Positions 1 to 13,692 of a stretch of 64,000 nt of DNA are shown piece by piece. The DNA is from Daphnia pulex (taxonomy: Eukaryota > Arthropoda > Branchiopoda > Diplostraca > Daphniidae): NCBI RefSeq assembly GCF_021134715.1, contig NC_060021.1, positions 9,270,501 through 9,334,500 of the forward strand, given 5' to 3'. A model generated the notes under the pieces. It had not been told where the DNA came from, ran no database searches, and was given only the letters and a program-made list of their open reading frames with translations. The stretch's first letter is position 1; every line of letters starts with the position of its first letter. A program made the position numbers and the translations under genes.

Positions 1-2838
1 GTATTTTTTTTCTTTTTCTTCTTTTACGAAATGGAGAAGAATCAAAAGCTGAAGAGCGGCGCGGCGGTTCGTTCATTGATGGAAATTATTCAACGCGCGC
101 GGGAAGAAGAAATTTTTCAAGCGGACCCTCTTTTCTCTCTAGGTCTGATTGTCGTCTCTCTCTCTCTCCCCTCCCATTTTCTTTTATAATAAAATAATAC
201 TTCATTCAGTCGGTCTGTTGTGTGTGTGTAAAAAATCCAAGGGGTTCTGTCTATGTGTATGGAGGGGGTTATATAGACACACATGTCCCTCCAATTCTTC
301 TACCACCCGGTTCTTTTCTTCTTTCATTTTTTGGCCGTACCATTTTGCATATAACCCTTTTTTTTTAATTCTCCTTTTATTTAGATTCAAGCCTTTTCAG
401 AGGCCTAGTTTTTCGATTTCTTTCTGTACAGCAGCTAGGCCTAGTTTAGTGTTTCATTGACACTGAAAACCAGAAGAGATCGTCTTCTCTCTTAACTTTT
501 AATACTTCCCGTGTTTCGTTACACACGGCTTGCATTTGGTTTGGGTTGTTTTTTTTCAGAATCGGTCAATCTGGCGGGAAAATTCGAATGAAGAAGGTGG
601 GAAATTTGAAATAGAAAAAGAACCGCCCAAAGTCTGCTTGTCAATTGGAATATAGGCGCATGCTTACCATCTGTTGCTCAATGTACAGTATAAGGGAGGA
701 AGCTAAACACACGAAGGAAGACAAGGTTTATTCTAATCATCATTTTTCTTTTTCTTTCTTTCTTCTTTTTCCCCCTTCTATTATATTCAGTGAAATTTAG
801 CTGCAGGCCCAAGACGTACTACTACTACTACTACTACGCGCATGCATGTAACAGGGTGTTGTGTAACCCTTTTTGTGCTGTTTGTTGTTGTTGTTGTTGC
901 CCACGGATATGCGATGCTCTATTCAAATTCGTGGGGGAACAATGAGGCGGTCGCCCACCAGCCGCAGATGATTTTTTCTTTTTCCTTTAGAGTTCCTTTA
1001 GAGTTGGCGTATTCTTTTTCGTGTAACGGCAGCAGCAGCAGCAGCAGCCCGGCTGGCTGTACTGTACATAGAAAAAACTCTTGGGTAAAATAATATTCTA
1101 ATAAGAAGCACCAGGATTTCCTTTTTCCTAATCGGGGACGACAGTTGGACGTGGCCGATGATTTAACAAAAAAATCCTAACCGTTTTCTTCTTTTTCTTA
1201 TTACTCCTCAAAAGAATGCCGACTTGAATTTTCCAGTCGATATTATTAAGGAGGAGGAAGATGTTGCGTCAATTTTCGATGCTCACCTTTGACAGCCTCC
1301 AGGAATTCCTTGGATGATTCTCTTGTCTTTCTCCCCTTTCATCTTTTTATTTTTTGAAAAATACAAAATTATAAAAGGTTAAAATTTTGTTTTTCATCTC
1401 TCCCCTATAGATATAGCGAGAGCTCTTACCGTTATGATGTAAATTAACGATGTGATGACACACTCACCGTGTCCTCCTTTATAGTACAAGTTTCCACACT
1501 CACAACAAACACTGCGTTAGATACAGTCCCCCACCCCCTTTTTTTTACTTCGCGGGCTTGAATTCTTTTCAAATCGATTTCGTAACGCTTCTCTTCACTC
1601 ACATAAACACTTTTTATTTTCACTAACAAGAATAAAAGGGAAATAAAAAAAAAGGTGAAAATATTGACATCAAACAATTCTTTTTTTTTAATTATTAATT
1701 TTTTATAATTTAAAGAAATTTTGAGGAATTTCCCAGCGAATTTGTATCGTAAATTCGGCTCGATTTGAATTAAAATATTCTATGAATTAGGATAAAATTT
1801 TAGTCAAAATAAAATTAAAAAAAAAAAATGGTGGTGGTCAAAAAATTGTCAGACGAAATAAAAGAGGAAGAAAAGAAGGGGAGAAAATATCCCTCCCCCC
1901 TTTTCTTACATCACCGGCTGCTGCTGCTGCTGTTGTGTGTGTAACGGAGTATATAATTTCAACCCGTTTCTTTTTTTTTTTCTTTTATATATATTTAATA
2001 TAGAAAGAAAAAGGACGAAAAATCTAACCTTTTGATATTAAAATAAGAAAGAAAAAAGGGGCCACCCCTTTTCTTATATATCCCCCTCATCCTGACGGGC
2101 CTCTTCCGTGTGACGTTCTTTTTTTTTTCTTCTTCCCCTTTTTAATTTTTTTATTTTTCTTGACGGCCTGTCTGATGATATGATGATGGCTGGGGCCAGC
2201 CAGCAAGGGACCGCAGCAGTCTCTTTCCTGTTTTATATATGTATGACGTGTGTAGAGACGTAACCGAGGAGTAAAAAAAAAAGGGTCTTACAGATGGTGA
2301 ATGAGGAGTGCAACAACACAAACAACCCAAAAGAAAAACGGGAATGATTGTGTAGTAAAGGACGCTATAAATAATTTTGTCCATTCTTTTCTTTTCTTTT
2401 CCATTCTTCTTATTACTCTTAACAGTTTGTGTCGAGAGGGAAAACAGTCTCAAATACTACATCTACTACATTTTTTCAGCAATAACCCAACCGTGAAAAG
2501 AAAATTTTCGAAATGACTTGAGCGCGCGCGCCACCGTTTTGAGCCCTTTTGCTCATTTGAAGGAGTAGAATTAAATTGGTGTTAAAAGGTGGAAATTTTT
2601 TTTTTTTAAATGTAATTTTCATAGCATATCTTTATTGAAAAAAAAAGGAAATTTTGATATTTAATTTGGAATATCTTGAGGGAAAATTCCGTCGTGTGAT
2701 ACGTGACGAAACATTTAAATGCGTCCCATTCTTTTCGTTTAGGTTTTTTTACTTGTTTGGTTTCAAGTCATCGTGAGCGGTGAGAGGGGACGGAGGTCAA
2801 TGCCATCATCTGACCGATAGATACAATCTCATCTCACT

Positions 2839-2862
2839 ACACACACACACACACACACACAC
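2839..2862. repeat. (AC)n microsatellite
   Basis: About twelve uninterrupted AC units are visible. Other simple repeats in this AT-rich region include an ACT run near 818-836, TTG runs near 877-900 and 7981-8001, CTG/CAG runs near 1917-1933, 6231-6245 and 7677-7694, and a TTC/CTT run near 3550-3596. Confidence 0.85.
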
Positions 2863-5800
2863 GTGAAATTTACAAAGGAGAGAGAATACATCAGGCAACC
2901 TGGACACGCCACACAGAGAGCACATCATTTGTTTCCCTTTTTTTTCTTTTTCTCAATTTTCTTTTATATTAATAGACCCCAGAAGGGTTTTCTTTTTTTT
3001 TAAACTCAAATAAAATGCATATTTACTCTGACTTAGTATAGACATAGAAAGACACACACGAAAAAAGATAAGGAATATGTCAGGGGGAAATAAAAATGTT
3101 TGATTTTATTTTTGTTTTTTAAATAAATGAAAACCTGTTTTTTCTTTACAATTTAACTATCCTTTCTTTTGTGTAAAATAAAATATTATTTTTGGTTATT
3201 GTCGGTCGTCTATGATGACAAATGTCGCTCAAAATTGTCAATCGTGATGGATCAACTTACACAACAATGCCTTCTGGCTTTAAACACAAAATTCGACTAG
3301 GGCGGAATGAAAAAGGGTCAAAAAGAGAATTTTGTTTCCTTTTTATTTATTAAAAAATAAAATAAAATGTCTTGGCGTCTCTGTGGCCGGGGCTCTGAAT
3401 AGCCGCCAGCAGGACACAAGAGATTCCCTCTATACTGTGTCTAATCCACGTAAGAAAGAAACAAACAATCCGGGTGGGCATCTCCTAATAAATAACCAAG
3501 TCGAAAAGCCATTTTTCACTTGGCCCATGTTACGTGCCCTTTTTATTTTTCTTTCCTACTTCTTTTTCTTCTTTTTCTTTTTCTTCTTCTTCTTCTGGTT
3601 TCCTCGATTGGTGAATTAAACACAGAGACGATGAAGATTGAATACTAAATCATTCTCCATTGTGTTTCTTATTTGACTCTTTTTGGAGAAAAGGGTAAAA
3701 CGTGAAACATAAAACGAATCAAACAAGCCAAACATTTGGGTACGCGAGAATCAAACAAAAAAAACGGACCATTTGAAGGTTTTTTCTTCTATTTTATTTT
3801 ATCGAATGATATCGAATGACACGGCACAAATGGCTATCCCCCTCCTCCCTTTGGAACAGTTGGAAATGTATACAACTGTGTGTGTATGTCGCCAGACAGG
3901 TATTATATAATAAACTGAGAGAGAGAAAGAAATACTTTGGATCTTTGGTGGTCGGCCGGTCAAACAAAATATTTTATTATATTAAAAAAAATAAAAGAAA
4001 ACGCCAAATGTTTGTAATTCAATTTCCCCAACGGTGAATGAAGACTTCCTCCCCTCTCACTCAAAAGAATCGGCCAGGTGTTGCCAGGTGATGTAGGCCC
4101 GAAAAGTGCGTTCACGCGATTCAACAGTCGTAATAACAAAAGGTTCACGTGTGTGCAACACAGACGCAATTTTCTTAAACAATAGAATTCTATAAAAGTG
4201 GGGCGAACTGCCGGCCATTCTGACTCTTATATAACAACAGCTCCGGATTATCTTTAATTGATTTAAACGAATGCTTAAAGTTTCAGAAAAGGTCATGGCT
4301 GTATATAAAATGTTAAATTCGAAGAAAAGATTGTTGTTAGTTTGTGGTGTATCAATTTCCTGAGAAATAGGAGATCAAACTCCTGAAAAATCCTACCCTC
4401 CAGCAACCACCATCTTTATTTTATTTTTAAAAAAAAGAAAAAAATATATAAATCAAAATGATGACGGGGGGAACCGAAAATGTGTGTGAGGGCCAAAAGA
4501 GTTTCGGCGGCTCCAATCGCCGTCCATCATCTTTCAAGAAAAAATGTATTTTCTTTTCCTTTCCCCCCCCCCATTCCAAGAAGAAGAAGTTATATAAACG
4601 ACATACCGCTGAGTAAAGAGAAAAAAGAGGAACGCCAAATAAAATAAACTGCGTTTATCATATGATCATCAAAACCGACCGTTTTTATTTATTTATTTAT
4701 TCAGGTCAGGAAATTCAATTTGATTTTAGCGCGTTTCATTTAGCATTTTATCAGTACTACCAACAGTGTCGTTGTTGCGCATGTGAAAACAAGGCTCATG
4801 TTTATGCATGTACAATAGTTTTTTTTTGTTTCTTTTTTCTACCAAAAAATAAAATAAAAATTTCACTGTGCAAGTTGAAGCCGTTTGTCTGGAACGTCCG
4901 TCCGTCCGTTTGGCGGTGACGGAACGCGTGGCAAGCGGCCCCGGGTTTCCAACTCGGTTCATATCAAACTCCCTGCTCACGTATATATTTCTATATATTC
5001 TTTTGTGTTTGTCGTCGTTATCCGCTCGGTCATCACCGCTTCCTTATATATATATATTCACCAACTGCCTGGACATTCTCTCATTTGGGCAAATTAAAAA
5101 CAGAAAAAGATAAAAAAAAATTGTTTTTGATTCAAGAAAAAAGAAAACTGGGTTCATATTTATAAGGAATTGAACTGTAAAACAGAAATGGTGTCACGAA
5201 TTTATTTATTTTTATCAAAAAATAAATTTGAGAAAGAGAAGAAGAAGAAGAAGAAAAAGTAAAGAAATGGACAAGATGAGGGAGAGACAAATGGCCAGAG
5301 AATATTATTATAAGCGCTGCTCGCTAGCAAGCTGTGGGACCTTTTTTCTTTGAGCTGCGGAACGGTCATTTAATATTCATTGCGTGACGCCAGCAGAAAG
5401 AATAACGCCCCAATCGCTTTTTACCTGCCGAGTCAACGGGTAGACACACAAATTATAATTTTTGTTTTTTCACAAAAATGATTATTAAAAATAAAAAGTT
5501 TGATTCTATACCCTCCATTTGCATAAGAAAATGTAATTAACAAGTGAACTTCATTCCTTTCTCCGTGATAATCCACGTTCAATATTTTAACATGCAGCGC
5601 ACTATAAAAGTCGGCCAATGTTTCAGAGTCGAAATAAATTTCCCCCCCGTAAACTATACCGGTCAAACAATTCTACCGGAGGAATGTTAGAAACGACTTT
5701 TTATCGATCGTTACGAACAAGACGGAGCAGCACCCGTTTCGAGTACTACATGTTAGGTAATAGATCTCTGCTCATCGTGCAGTTTTTATATGCCAGTCAC

Positions 5801-8124
5801 ACAAGTCGAGTGAGTCGACTTGGTGATAATCATCGTATAGGATGCGGCGGTGCCCCTCCATAACTCGCCGGCCGTATAGATGCAAGTTTTTTCTTATAGA
5901 CTTGCACCACACATAAATTGTCGACACATACAAAAAAGAAGAAGAACCTGCGGAACTGGAACGTATTTTCACGTGTTCTGCCTTGGCAACCAAAAAATAT
6001 TCTCTCTCAAAGTGTGTATTGTCTAGCGGAACGAGTGTGTTATTATAGCGATTTAAATACTAGCGTCTGACTTACACACACACACACACGTAGACGTTGT
6101 AGATAGGCACAACAGTTAGGTGTAACAAGGAGAAGAAAAATATGGTTGCTGCAATAATTACAAAGAGAGGGGGGAAGAAGAAAAAATAAAAATAAAAAAA
6201 AATGGAAAATGAAACTTTTTTGGGGGAGAGCTGCTGCTGCTGCTGGGCTTTCAAGCCGGGCACGATCGTAAACTGTGGTTTCTAGCCTACCAATTTCTTT
6301 CTTGTGTTGGTTTGTATAGACATGAAAGACGTGTCGTTTTGCCGGGCTGCAGCCATAGCAACATCCCGCGTGCGCTCCTGGCAACGCCCATTTTTTCACG
6401 ATGAGTCTATATACTACCTTGTAAAAGAAAAAAAAAAAAAAAGAGTTTAGTTTTAGTTTTTTTTTTGGGGGGGGGGAGAGAAATTTTGTTTTCGGGTGGA
6501 CTGGACCCGTCATTTCCATCCATTAAGGCAAACAGCCCTTAAAGTATTGTTTCTCTATTTTTTTGTTTTAGTTTGTTTTATCAACTTGTGTATATCCAAC
6601 TTCTCACGCGTCTAAAAGCGATTTTTTTTTTGTTTTTCCAAGGGGGAAAAAAACGATCGTATCGACGGTGGGTATATCAACCCAAACCGAAATGACGAAA
6701 TCCTTTTTTGAAAAAAAAAAAAATGTTATCTCAACTTTTGATACTATGTGCAAAGAAAGAAAAAGAAATAAAAGTTTTTGTGTGTAAAAGCATTTTTCCC
6801 TTAACTGCGGATAATCTGGCACATCATGCCAAGGCAATTTTGATCCTCCCTACATAGGAACGTTTCTTGGTGTAACGGAATACAGCTATACACGTAGAGA
6901 CAAGTTAAGACTATGGACGATTTATGACAGTCACCGTCTTCTCTCTCCCAGCAGCACATTGGAAAAAATAACTCGGGGCAGAGACCGCAAGACCTCGTTA
7001 AACATTACGTGGCGAGTTCCCATACTAATAATCAGCTGTTTTTTTCTTTTCTTCCTGTAATTTGAAAAATAACACACACACACACAAAAATAAATTAAAT
7101 ACCCAGGAAATATTTATTTTTACTTTTATTTTTCTAAAAATATCGGTCGCCAAAATATAAAACATTTTGTAGTGAAAACCAGCGTTCTATAATAGTGCCC
7201 ACCGAATTTAATATCAGCAAATTTTGTTTTTAGAGGATTAAAAAAAAAATAAATAAATTTTGGATTTGTGGGAGATTTGATGTCATAATATCATCTGTAA
7301 ATTGAACTTATTTGATTCATTTTCGTGATGATATTTGGTTTTTTTTCGCTTTTGGTATTTTCTTTTGCGACGCTGAATGTAATCGCGCCGTCGCTCTGAG
7401 CTTTTTGAGCCTCGAGGAAACTCTCCTCTGCTATATTCGGGTTTGACTGATTTACGAGTTAACGTAAAGAAAAAAAAACCAAAAGAAAAAAAAAATGATT
7501 ATTATTATTCCTTCTAGCTTTATTTTTTTTTTCTCTCTCCCTTCCATCTTCTTCTTCTTTAAAGTTTATGTCTTTTTTTCTTGGTCCGACTTTTTTTGGG
7601 AGAAAGAAAAACAACCTGACCGGCCGTTATATTATCCGTTAACTATTATGCTGACTGCGAGCAAAAACCTACACCACAGCAGCAGCAGCAGCACTCGAAA
7701 ATCGACCTTGAGGCGAGAATTATTATGTTGTCGTTATTTTAGTTTAAACATTTTTTTCTTTTTCTTTCTTCCGTCTCTTCGGTTATACATATTCAAATTC
7801 TTGATTCCTTGAGTGGCAGGAGTCTTCACGAGCCCCACAGCGGCGCGCGGCTTATGTGAATGGGGAAGGCGCACAAACGCCCAACGGCGACCAGCTGAGC
7901 AGACGTTGCGCAGCACTATTTATTCTTTTTTATAATGGCCATCGTTTGATCCAAGTCCTTTTATAGGCAGAAGAAACTCGATTGTTGTTGTTGTTGTTGT
8001 TGTGTGCGTGGGCCCCGATTTTTATCGAATGTTGTTCTGCGCCCATCAGTCTTGTGGCTTTCGATTTGGATAATAAGGAAAAAAGAATATTGCGTCAATT
8101 TGGGGTTTCAAAATTGTAGTAAAC

Positions 8125-8170
8125 GCCATCTAGCGGTAGAAGTTTCAACTTCTTTTTAGCCATCTAGCGA
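8125..8170. promoter_or_regulatory. Pair of CTCF-like motifs
   Basis: Two copies of GCCATCTAGCGG/A lie 34 bp apart in the same orientation (8125-8136 and 8159-8170). They resemble the reverse complement of the core of the CTCF insulator motif known from animals. The match is by eye only, and two short motifs can arise by chance in 10 kb, so this is a weak regulatory call. Confidence 0.25.
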
Positions 8171-9833
8171 CAGTGGTAATAAAAACAAAATGTGACGCAA
8201 CGCAAGTTGAAAAATCTTGGGCTAGACACGTAAGAGATGTGTTGGCCGCGAGCAAAAAAACTGAGCAAGGTTCCCGTCAGCATCGCAGACGGGCCATAAA
8301 AATAACCTGACCTCGATAGAGTAGAATATCAGAACCGTCTATCGGGTTGGAGCGATGGGATACACAGCTGACTCCCAGATTTCTTTTGGATCGGCCTTGA
8401 AATAACTAACCAGTTCTTCAATGTCGCGATTGAAACAACAATCAGCAACAACACTCCATTTGCATACAATTTCATACCAAGATGACAAAACTGCAGAGAA
8501 ATCTATTTTTCTTTAAGCCAAATATCAAAGTGACGTGATTTTTTTCACGGGGGTCCCATTTCCAGTTGGGTACGCGCGTGTACTCTGCTCAAATTTCACG
8601 TGTAATGGCAGAAATGACCAGGTGCAAAGTTTCCTCAACAACAACAAAAAAAACAAAACAATTTATCAACATCTTTTATCTATGGACACGAATTGACGTT
8701 TGAAATTCTTATGCTAAACTGGTTCTACTCGTTCCAAAATGTTATCTCATGTCTGCGATGACGACGCTAACTCTCTATGTTGTATGTAACCTTGGGACTT
8801 TTTTCGCGCGTAATATCGTTTAACCAAAAGCTGATAGCTCTCGTAGAGATTTTTAGTTGCGCAGCAGGTAAATGTTTATTATTCATATCCTACAGGATTG
8901 GTTGTGGGTGTGTGGGTTTTTTTCTTTTTCATTTTTATTATTTTTTCTTCAAAGGTCGTCCGTGCAGTTGATTTGCAAGTTTGCACGTTCACACTATACG
9001 CAGGGCCCTCGTTTTCAAAATTCACGTGCAGCCCCCAAGTATTCCGGGTGCGTGAGTCTAAGAAGGCGTAGCCCTACAGCTACCCCGGAAGAAGCCGAGA
9101 ATGTAAACATTTACGACGTTGAATTACCTGACATCCGTAGCATAGCGATGAGATTGCGAAAGTCAAATTGTTTTCGAATATAAGAAAACGAAAATTGTTT
9201 GTCTCCTGGTTGATATGTCATAAGACGCAACAACTTTCTACTGGAATGTGGGTCATTCTACTTTAATCAAGTCCAATCGTTTATTGCGTCGTCCTTTTTT
9301 CCAAAACAAACTCGTCCACAGGACCGTGACCTGCGCTGTTACCGTTTTGGGGTTGGCTATTGCGTCACCGTTTTATTTTCTCGTACCTTTTGGCTCGTCG
9401 TTTGAAAACAAAATTCAGCAAAGCTTGCGCTTTTTTCCGCAAATCGGGACAGCAGCAGCTGATGAAGACCAATATAAAATGTCGGTAGCAGTCTTCTAGA
9501 AACGCGGCAAGAAAACGTGACGAAGAATTTGTTGGCAGCCGTCATCAATGGAAGTCTGGAAGGCGTGGCCTTGTAAAATTGACTAATCCCAGCCTTTGTT
9601 GTGAAAATGGCGTGAGTTTCTGACGTCTGCTACCATGTTTTCTACTAGGTATGTGTTATGTTAGTGATTCAATGTTCAGGGAACGACGAACTTGAGCAGT
9701 GTTGTGCGAATTTTCTGCACGTTTCCCACCGAAAGTCGGTCAATTTTACGAAGAGAGAGTCATTTGGTTTAACATTTAATTGTTGTCAACATATTTGACG
9801 AACAAAACATTCGGACATTTTTTTATTGGCACC

Positions 9834-12031
9834 ATGAAAGTCGGGCAGTCTTCAGAGATTTTTGGATCTTTGCAGAAGAGAGTTTTCTTGAGGAAACCAT
9901 TAGAAAGATGCCAACCTTATTCTTTTCACAAGTAAGCATTGCATTTAATGTTTTTGAAAATTTGCTGTTGCTAGCCAAGCACACCCCATGATTCACACAT
10001 TTTGTTTTCCTTTCTCTAGTAGGTTAAAAGTGCAGAAACGGGGATCATCTTCACACACTAACAATAATGGAGAAATTGTCACAGCCAAGGGGCAAACTAT
10101 ATCACTCAACAAAGATTCAACAACAAGAGTTACTTCCCAGTTCAAGACGATAACCACCCTATTTGTGGAACTAGTCAAAACAAACACACCCTCTTTTGAT
10201 CTTTCTCTATCTAGTTTGGCTAAGCGACTACCTTTTCAAAACGTTCAAACTGACATACCCAAAGACAACATTGCTAACAAAAAACTAGAAGAAAAAGATG
10301 GGGTTGAGGTTAAGACTGGTATTCCGTCGTACTTTGATATCTTGGGAAGGAAGAAAGAAGAAAAGAAAGAAGCTGCAATCCCTCAATGGAAAATCAAGCG
10401 CAAGGCTGTTAGCCAAGAGAGTGTAGATGCTCGAACAAAGCATGTTGTTTCTGCAGTTGCCAAAGCAGTTACTAAATCAAGTTTGTTGGTACGCCTTGAA
10501 GATTTTTGCCATCACTTGTTTCAATATCCTGCAGCAAAGAGTGTAGCCTCTCGTGTAAGACAACTGAACAGTCATCAACATTTTTACAATTCAGTTATTA
10601 ATGTTATTCTGATTTATTTTCAGGAGGGAGCCATTTCAATTCTTTTGCGCTTAAAGCACAGCATTCCTCGCGATGAACTCATCCAACGTCAAATTCGTGA
10701 AGGTCTTGCCTTACTTGGTTATGCTGATCCTTTGCCAGCCAAAGGTATTCGCATTTTATCCATCGATGGAGGAGGAACCAGGTCAGTTAATGATACACAT
10801 CGGTACAGTTTCGTAACTTGATTGTACGTTTTAATTCCAGAGGCCTGCTAGCTCTTCGAATCCTCCGTCACCTTGAAAAAATCAGTGGTAAACCAATTTA
10901 TGAGAGTTTCGACTACATTTGCGGTGTGTCTACTGGAGCCGTTCTTGCCTTACTTATTGGTGCTGCTAAAAAGAACGTCAAAGACGTAGAGACCATGTAC
11001 CGAGAAATAAGCACAGAAGTTTTCAAACAGGACCGTTCTTCCGGACTTGGTGGACTCTTATGGAGTCACGCATACTATGACACTAGCAAGTGGGAAACAA
11101 TTCTTAGAGATAAAATAGGTATCATCATTCAAAGTTAGAAGAGCCATTCGAAATTGTTACTGACATTTAACTGTTGTGATTTTGTAGGAGAAACCATAAT
11201 GATTCGAACTGCTCGAGAGCCGAATTGCCTCAAAGTTTCGGCCATATCCAGCATTGTTAGTCAGGAAATGCTACGGCCTTTCGTATTCCGCAACTACACG
11301 TTACCTTTCCGCGTTCAGTCGCTCTACAGCGGTACTTTCCGCCACAAAATGTGGGAGGCGGTAAGAGCTTCGTCGGCTGCCCCTGGATACTTTGGCGAGT
11401 TCAAATTAGAAGAGAATCTTCATCAGGACGGAGGGTTGTTCGTCAATAACCCATGCGCCGTGGCCATTCACGAAGCCAAATGCATCTGGCCAAATGCCAA
11501 GCTGTTGAGCGTAGTGTCAATTGGCACCGGTCGCTGTCAGCCGCTAAACATGGCAGCTGGTGTAAATACCAGTGATCCTACGAATACCTCTTTGAAACAG
11601 AAATTGAGTAAAGTGATTGATTCCGCCACTGACACCGAGGTATATCTATTAATACCAGATGTACACAATCGTTTCAAAAATCGCATCATTTTTTATTATG
11701 CAGCGTGTTCACACCATACTTCACGATCTTTTGCCGCCCAAAGTGTATTATCGTTTCAATCCGTACTTGAGCGAGATCCACAGCCTGGATGAGACGGATC
11801 CAGCCCGATGGGAAAGCATGCTCGAAGATGTCGAGATGTATATTAGAAAGAATCATCGCAATATGAATCAAGCCGCCAGGTATATTTGAAGCAATCACTT
11901 ATTGTAATCAAAAATATGTAAATTTCAATATTTAATTTAGTACCTTACAAATGCCCCGAAGTTCGTTTCAGTCTGCAAAAGATTGGGTATTAGAAAAGCG
12001 ATTTTTGCTACAGAACAAGGCGACTTTCTAG
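9834..12031 (+). CDS. PNPLA8: Calcium-independent phospholipase A2-gamma (patatin-like)
   Basis: Seven exons rebuild a complete 595-residue protein: 9834-9931, 10020-10554, 10624-10781, 10841-11118, 11188-11639, 11704-11879 and 11941-12031. All junctions are GT-AG and in phase. The patatin domain shows the oxyanion motif DGGGTRG (about 259-265), the nucleophile motif GVSTG (Ser about 294) and the catalytic DGG (Asp about 437), with the iPLA2-gamma landmarks FDYICGVSTGA, ASSAAPGYF and SATDTE. The family hydrolyses membrane glycerophospholipids in mitochondria and peroxisomes. The basic N-terminus encoded by exon 1 (RVFLRKPLERC) is compatible with mitochondrial targeting. The variable N-terminal region is shorter than in vertebrates. 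I chose the ATG at 9834 because its exon ends in a good GTAAGC donor whose phase fits exon 2. The acceptor of exon 2 is a TAGTAG tandem, so a one-residue alternative is possible. Confidence 0.93.
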
Positions 12032-13260
12032 TCTATCAGCAAAGACCGTCTATTTTTTTAAAACACGGTATGCAAAATGTAGTTTGATTGACTTCACTTT
12101 CTAATTCATTTGTTTTGGTTTCCAGTTGGACCTTTTGTTCTTCAATTAGGGATAAATTGACTTTTAAAGAAATTTGAGTGGCGAAGCTTAATCGAAGTTT
12201 TTGAAACTATGATTACGTTAAAAATTACTACTAGATTAGTGATGCAAATGTGTCACAAAATAACACACAGTTAAGTCGTGTATTGTGCTCGTTGAAAAGT
12301 TTTGTAAAACAGGTTCTGTAAATTTTTTATGGCTCAGTCTAAGTTGGCGCTATATTTCTTGAATCAGTTGTATATCATAAAAGATACTATATACAAACCG
12401 ATATCCCCCTGCAAAGTATTTTGTTTGTTTTTGCGAAAATTTTATAAGATTTTACAAAGACTATTTGCAACGTTTTTTGTTTTGATTTTACGTTCAACTA
12501 TAGTGTTATCATCGAATATTACAAGAAGAGTAATACTAATAGCATAGAAAATTTTTGCTAAGTGAATCGGAATCTACATCAGGAATGTAACTATTTAGTG
12601 GTCAACCGTATCAAGTGAAAAGTTGGACTTGAACTCTGGTTCGAATACTTGTTAAAATGTATTTTTCATACTAGAAACTGCCACATTGGGGAAATTTATT
12701 TGACGTTCTAGTCGGCGATACTTCATGCATTCTGTCTGTAGTATGTGAAATCTGAACGTCCGTGTACATCCGCCGCATCCTCTCAAGTCTCTATACTGAA
12801 CTCCGGAGATCGGCGGTGGAGGAAAACGAAGGAGGACGAGTTGCCTTAGTTCATCAGTTCTTTAAATTGAGTCGACCCCATATTTCCCGTAGATCACGAA
12901 TATTTGGTATATTTGTTCGGCAGCTCAATGGTTGAGGCGCTATCGCTTACTTCCGGTATACTTCCGGAAAATTTGCTTAAAACTAGCAAATGAGCTTTGT
13001 TCTCTGTACTAATCTCAAGATTTCAGGCTAGGTTTAAGCAAATAAAAGTGCGCTGTTCAAGTTATACAAGTAGCTAAAGAACTGAATTGCGTTGAGTTGG
13101 CATGGCAGATACAGAACTGCAGCCCGATAACCAGTGCGGTGAAATTCGGTACCTAAATATGTAATATTTTTAATGCAAAGCAGTAATGTTTTTTAAGATC
13201 TACAATATCACTAGGATTCAAAAATTTAATGTTGTGTCTCACAAAGTAAAAGGTTATCAG
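12032..13260. other. Intergenic, no gene seen
   Basis: AT-rich sequence downstream of PNPLA8 without a supportable coding region. A tRNA-like fragment (cagctcaatggttgag) near 12920-12945 has no matching B box and is not called. Confidence 0.5.
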
Positions 13261-13261
13261 C

Positions 13262-13615
13262 AACCCCAATATTTTAAATAATTTTTAAAAATTTCTTTGT
13301 ATGCGACAGTAGAACTCCAAAGACAAATATTTCAAAATTATTTAAGTATTTCACCGGACTTTAGAAATATTTAAATGCATGCAAATAATTTAAAAAATTA
13401 TTGGAGTTCTATTGTCGCGTGGAGTTCTGCTGTCGGGCACTGGGAGTTCGAGTATTTTTAAATTTTAATAATATTTAAAAAAGGAGTTCTACTGTCGTTT
13501 GAGTGCTACTGTCGCATACAAAGGAATTTTTAAAATTATTTAAAAAAAATATTGGGGTTCTATTGTCGGTGGAGTTCTTCTGTCTTTTGAGTTCTACGGT
13601 CGCCATACCAAAGTA
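13262..13615. repeat. Fold-back (MITE-like) element with GTTCTACTGTCG repeats
   Basis: The segment 13262-13325 recurs in reverse complement at about 13497-13557, sharing the order GTTCTACTGTCGCATACAAAG followed by an A/T-rich arm and ATATTGGGGTT. Between and beyond these arms the short motif GTTCTA(C/T)TGTCG recurs at least seven times with small changes. Long inverted arms around a short AT-rich core, with no coding capacity, are typical of a non-autonomous DNA transposon or fold-back element. I cannot define target-site duplications with certainty. Confidence 0.6.
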
Positions 13616-13692
13616 AATTGCGTTTTGGACTTGGGGTGTCAGAGGTGTCCAATAGATGACATAGGCGTCGTTGTTTTCATGTGATGGCGGAT

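Larger units (their letters stand above)
1..9833. other. AT-rich non-coding region, no gene supported
   Basis: No open frame here has recognisable protein similarity or splice-supported continuation. The sequence is dominated by T/A homopolymers and simple repeats, with CA/TG, TTG/CAG and TTC runs noted separately. The longest frames are poly-Phe/Ser/Lys translations of these tracts. It may be intergenic or regulatory DNA, or a long intron of a gene outside the window. The last few hundred bases must contain the PNPLA8 promoter, but I see no clear TATA box there. Confidence 0.6.

Noticed and set aside
149-9183. Many frames of 60-158 codons in the first 9 kb
   Set aside because: They are translations of T/A and simple-repeat tracts, with no splice logic or similarity.
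9248-9499. An 83-codon frame with a hydrophobic segment just upstream of PNPLA8, looking like a small mitochondrial protein
   Set aside because: It has no ATG (starts GTG), no convincing acceptor in front and no family match I can name.
12915-12950. tRNA A-box-like stretch (cagctcaatggttgag)
   Set aside because: No B box or stem pairing at the expected distance.
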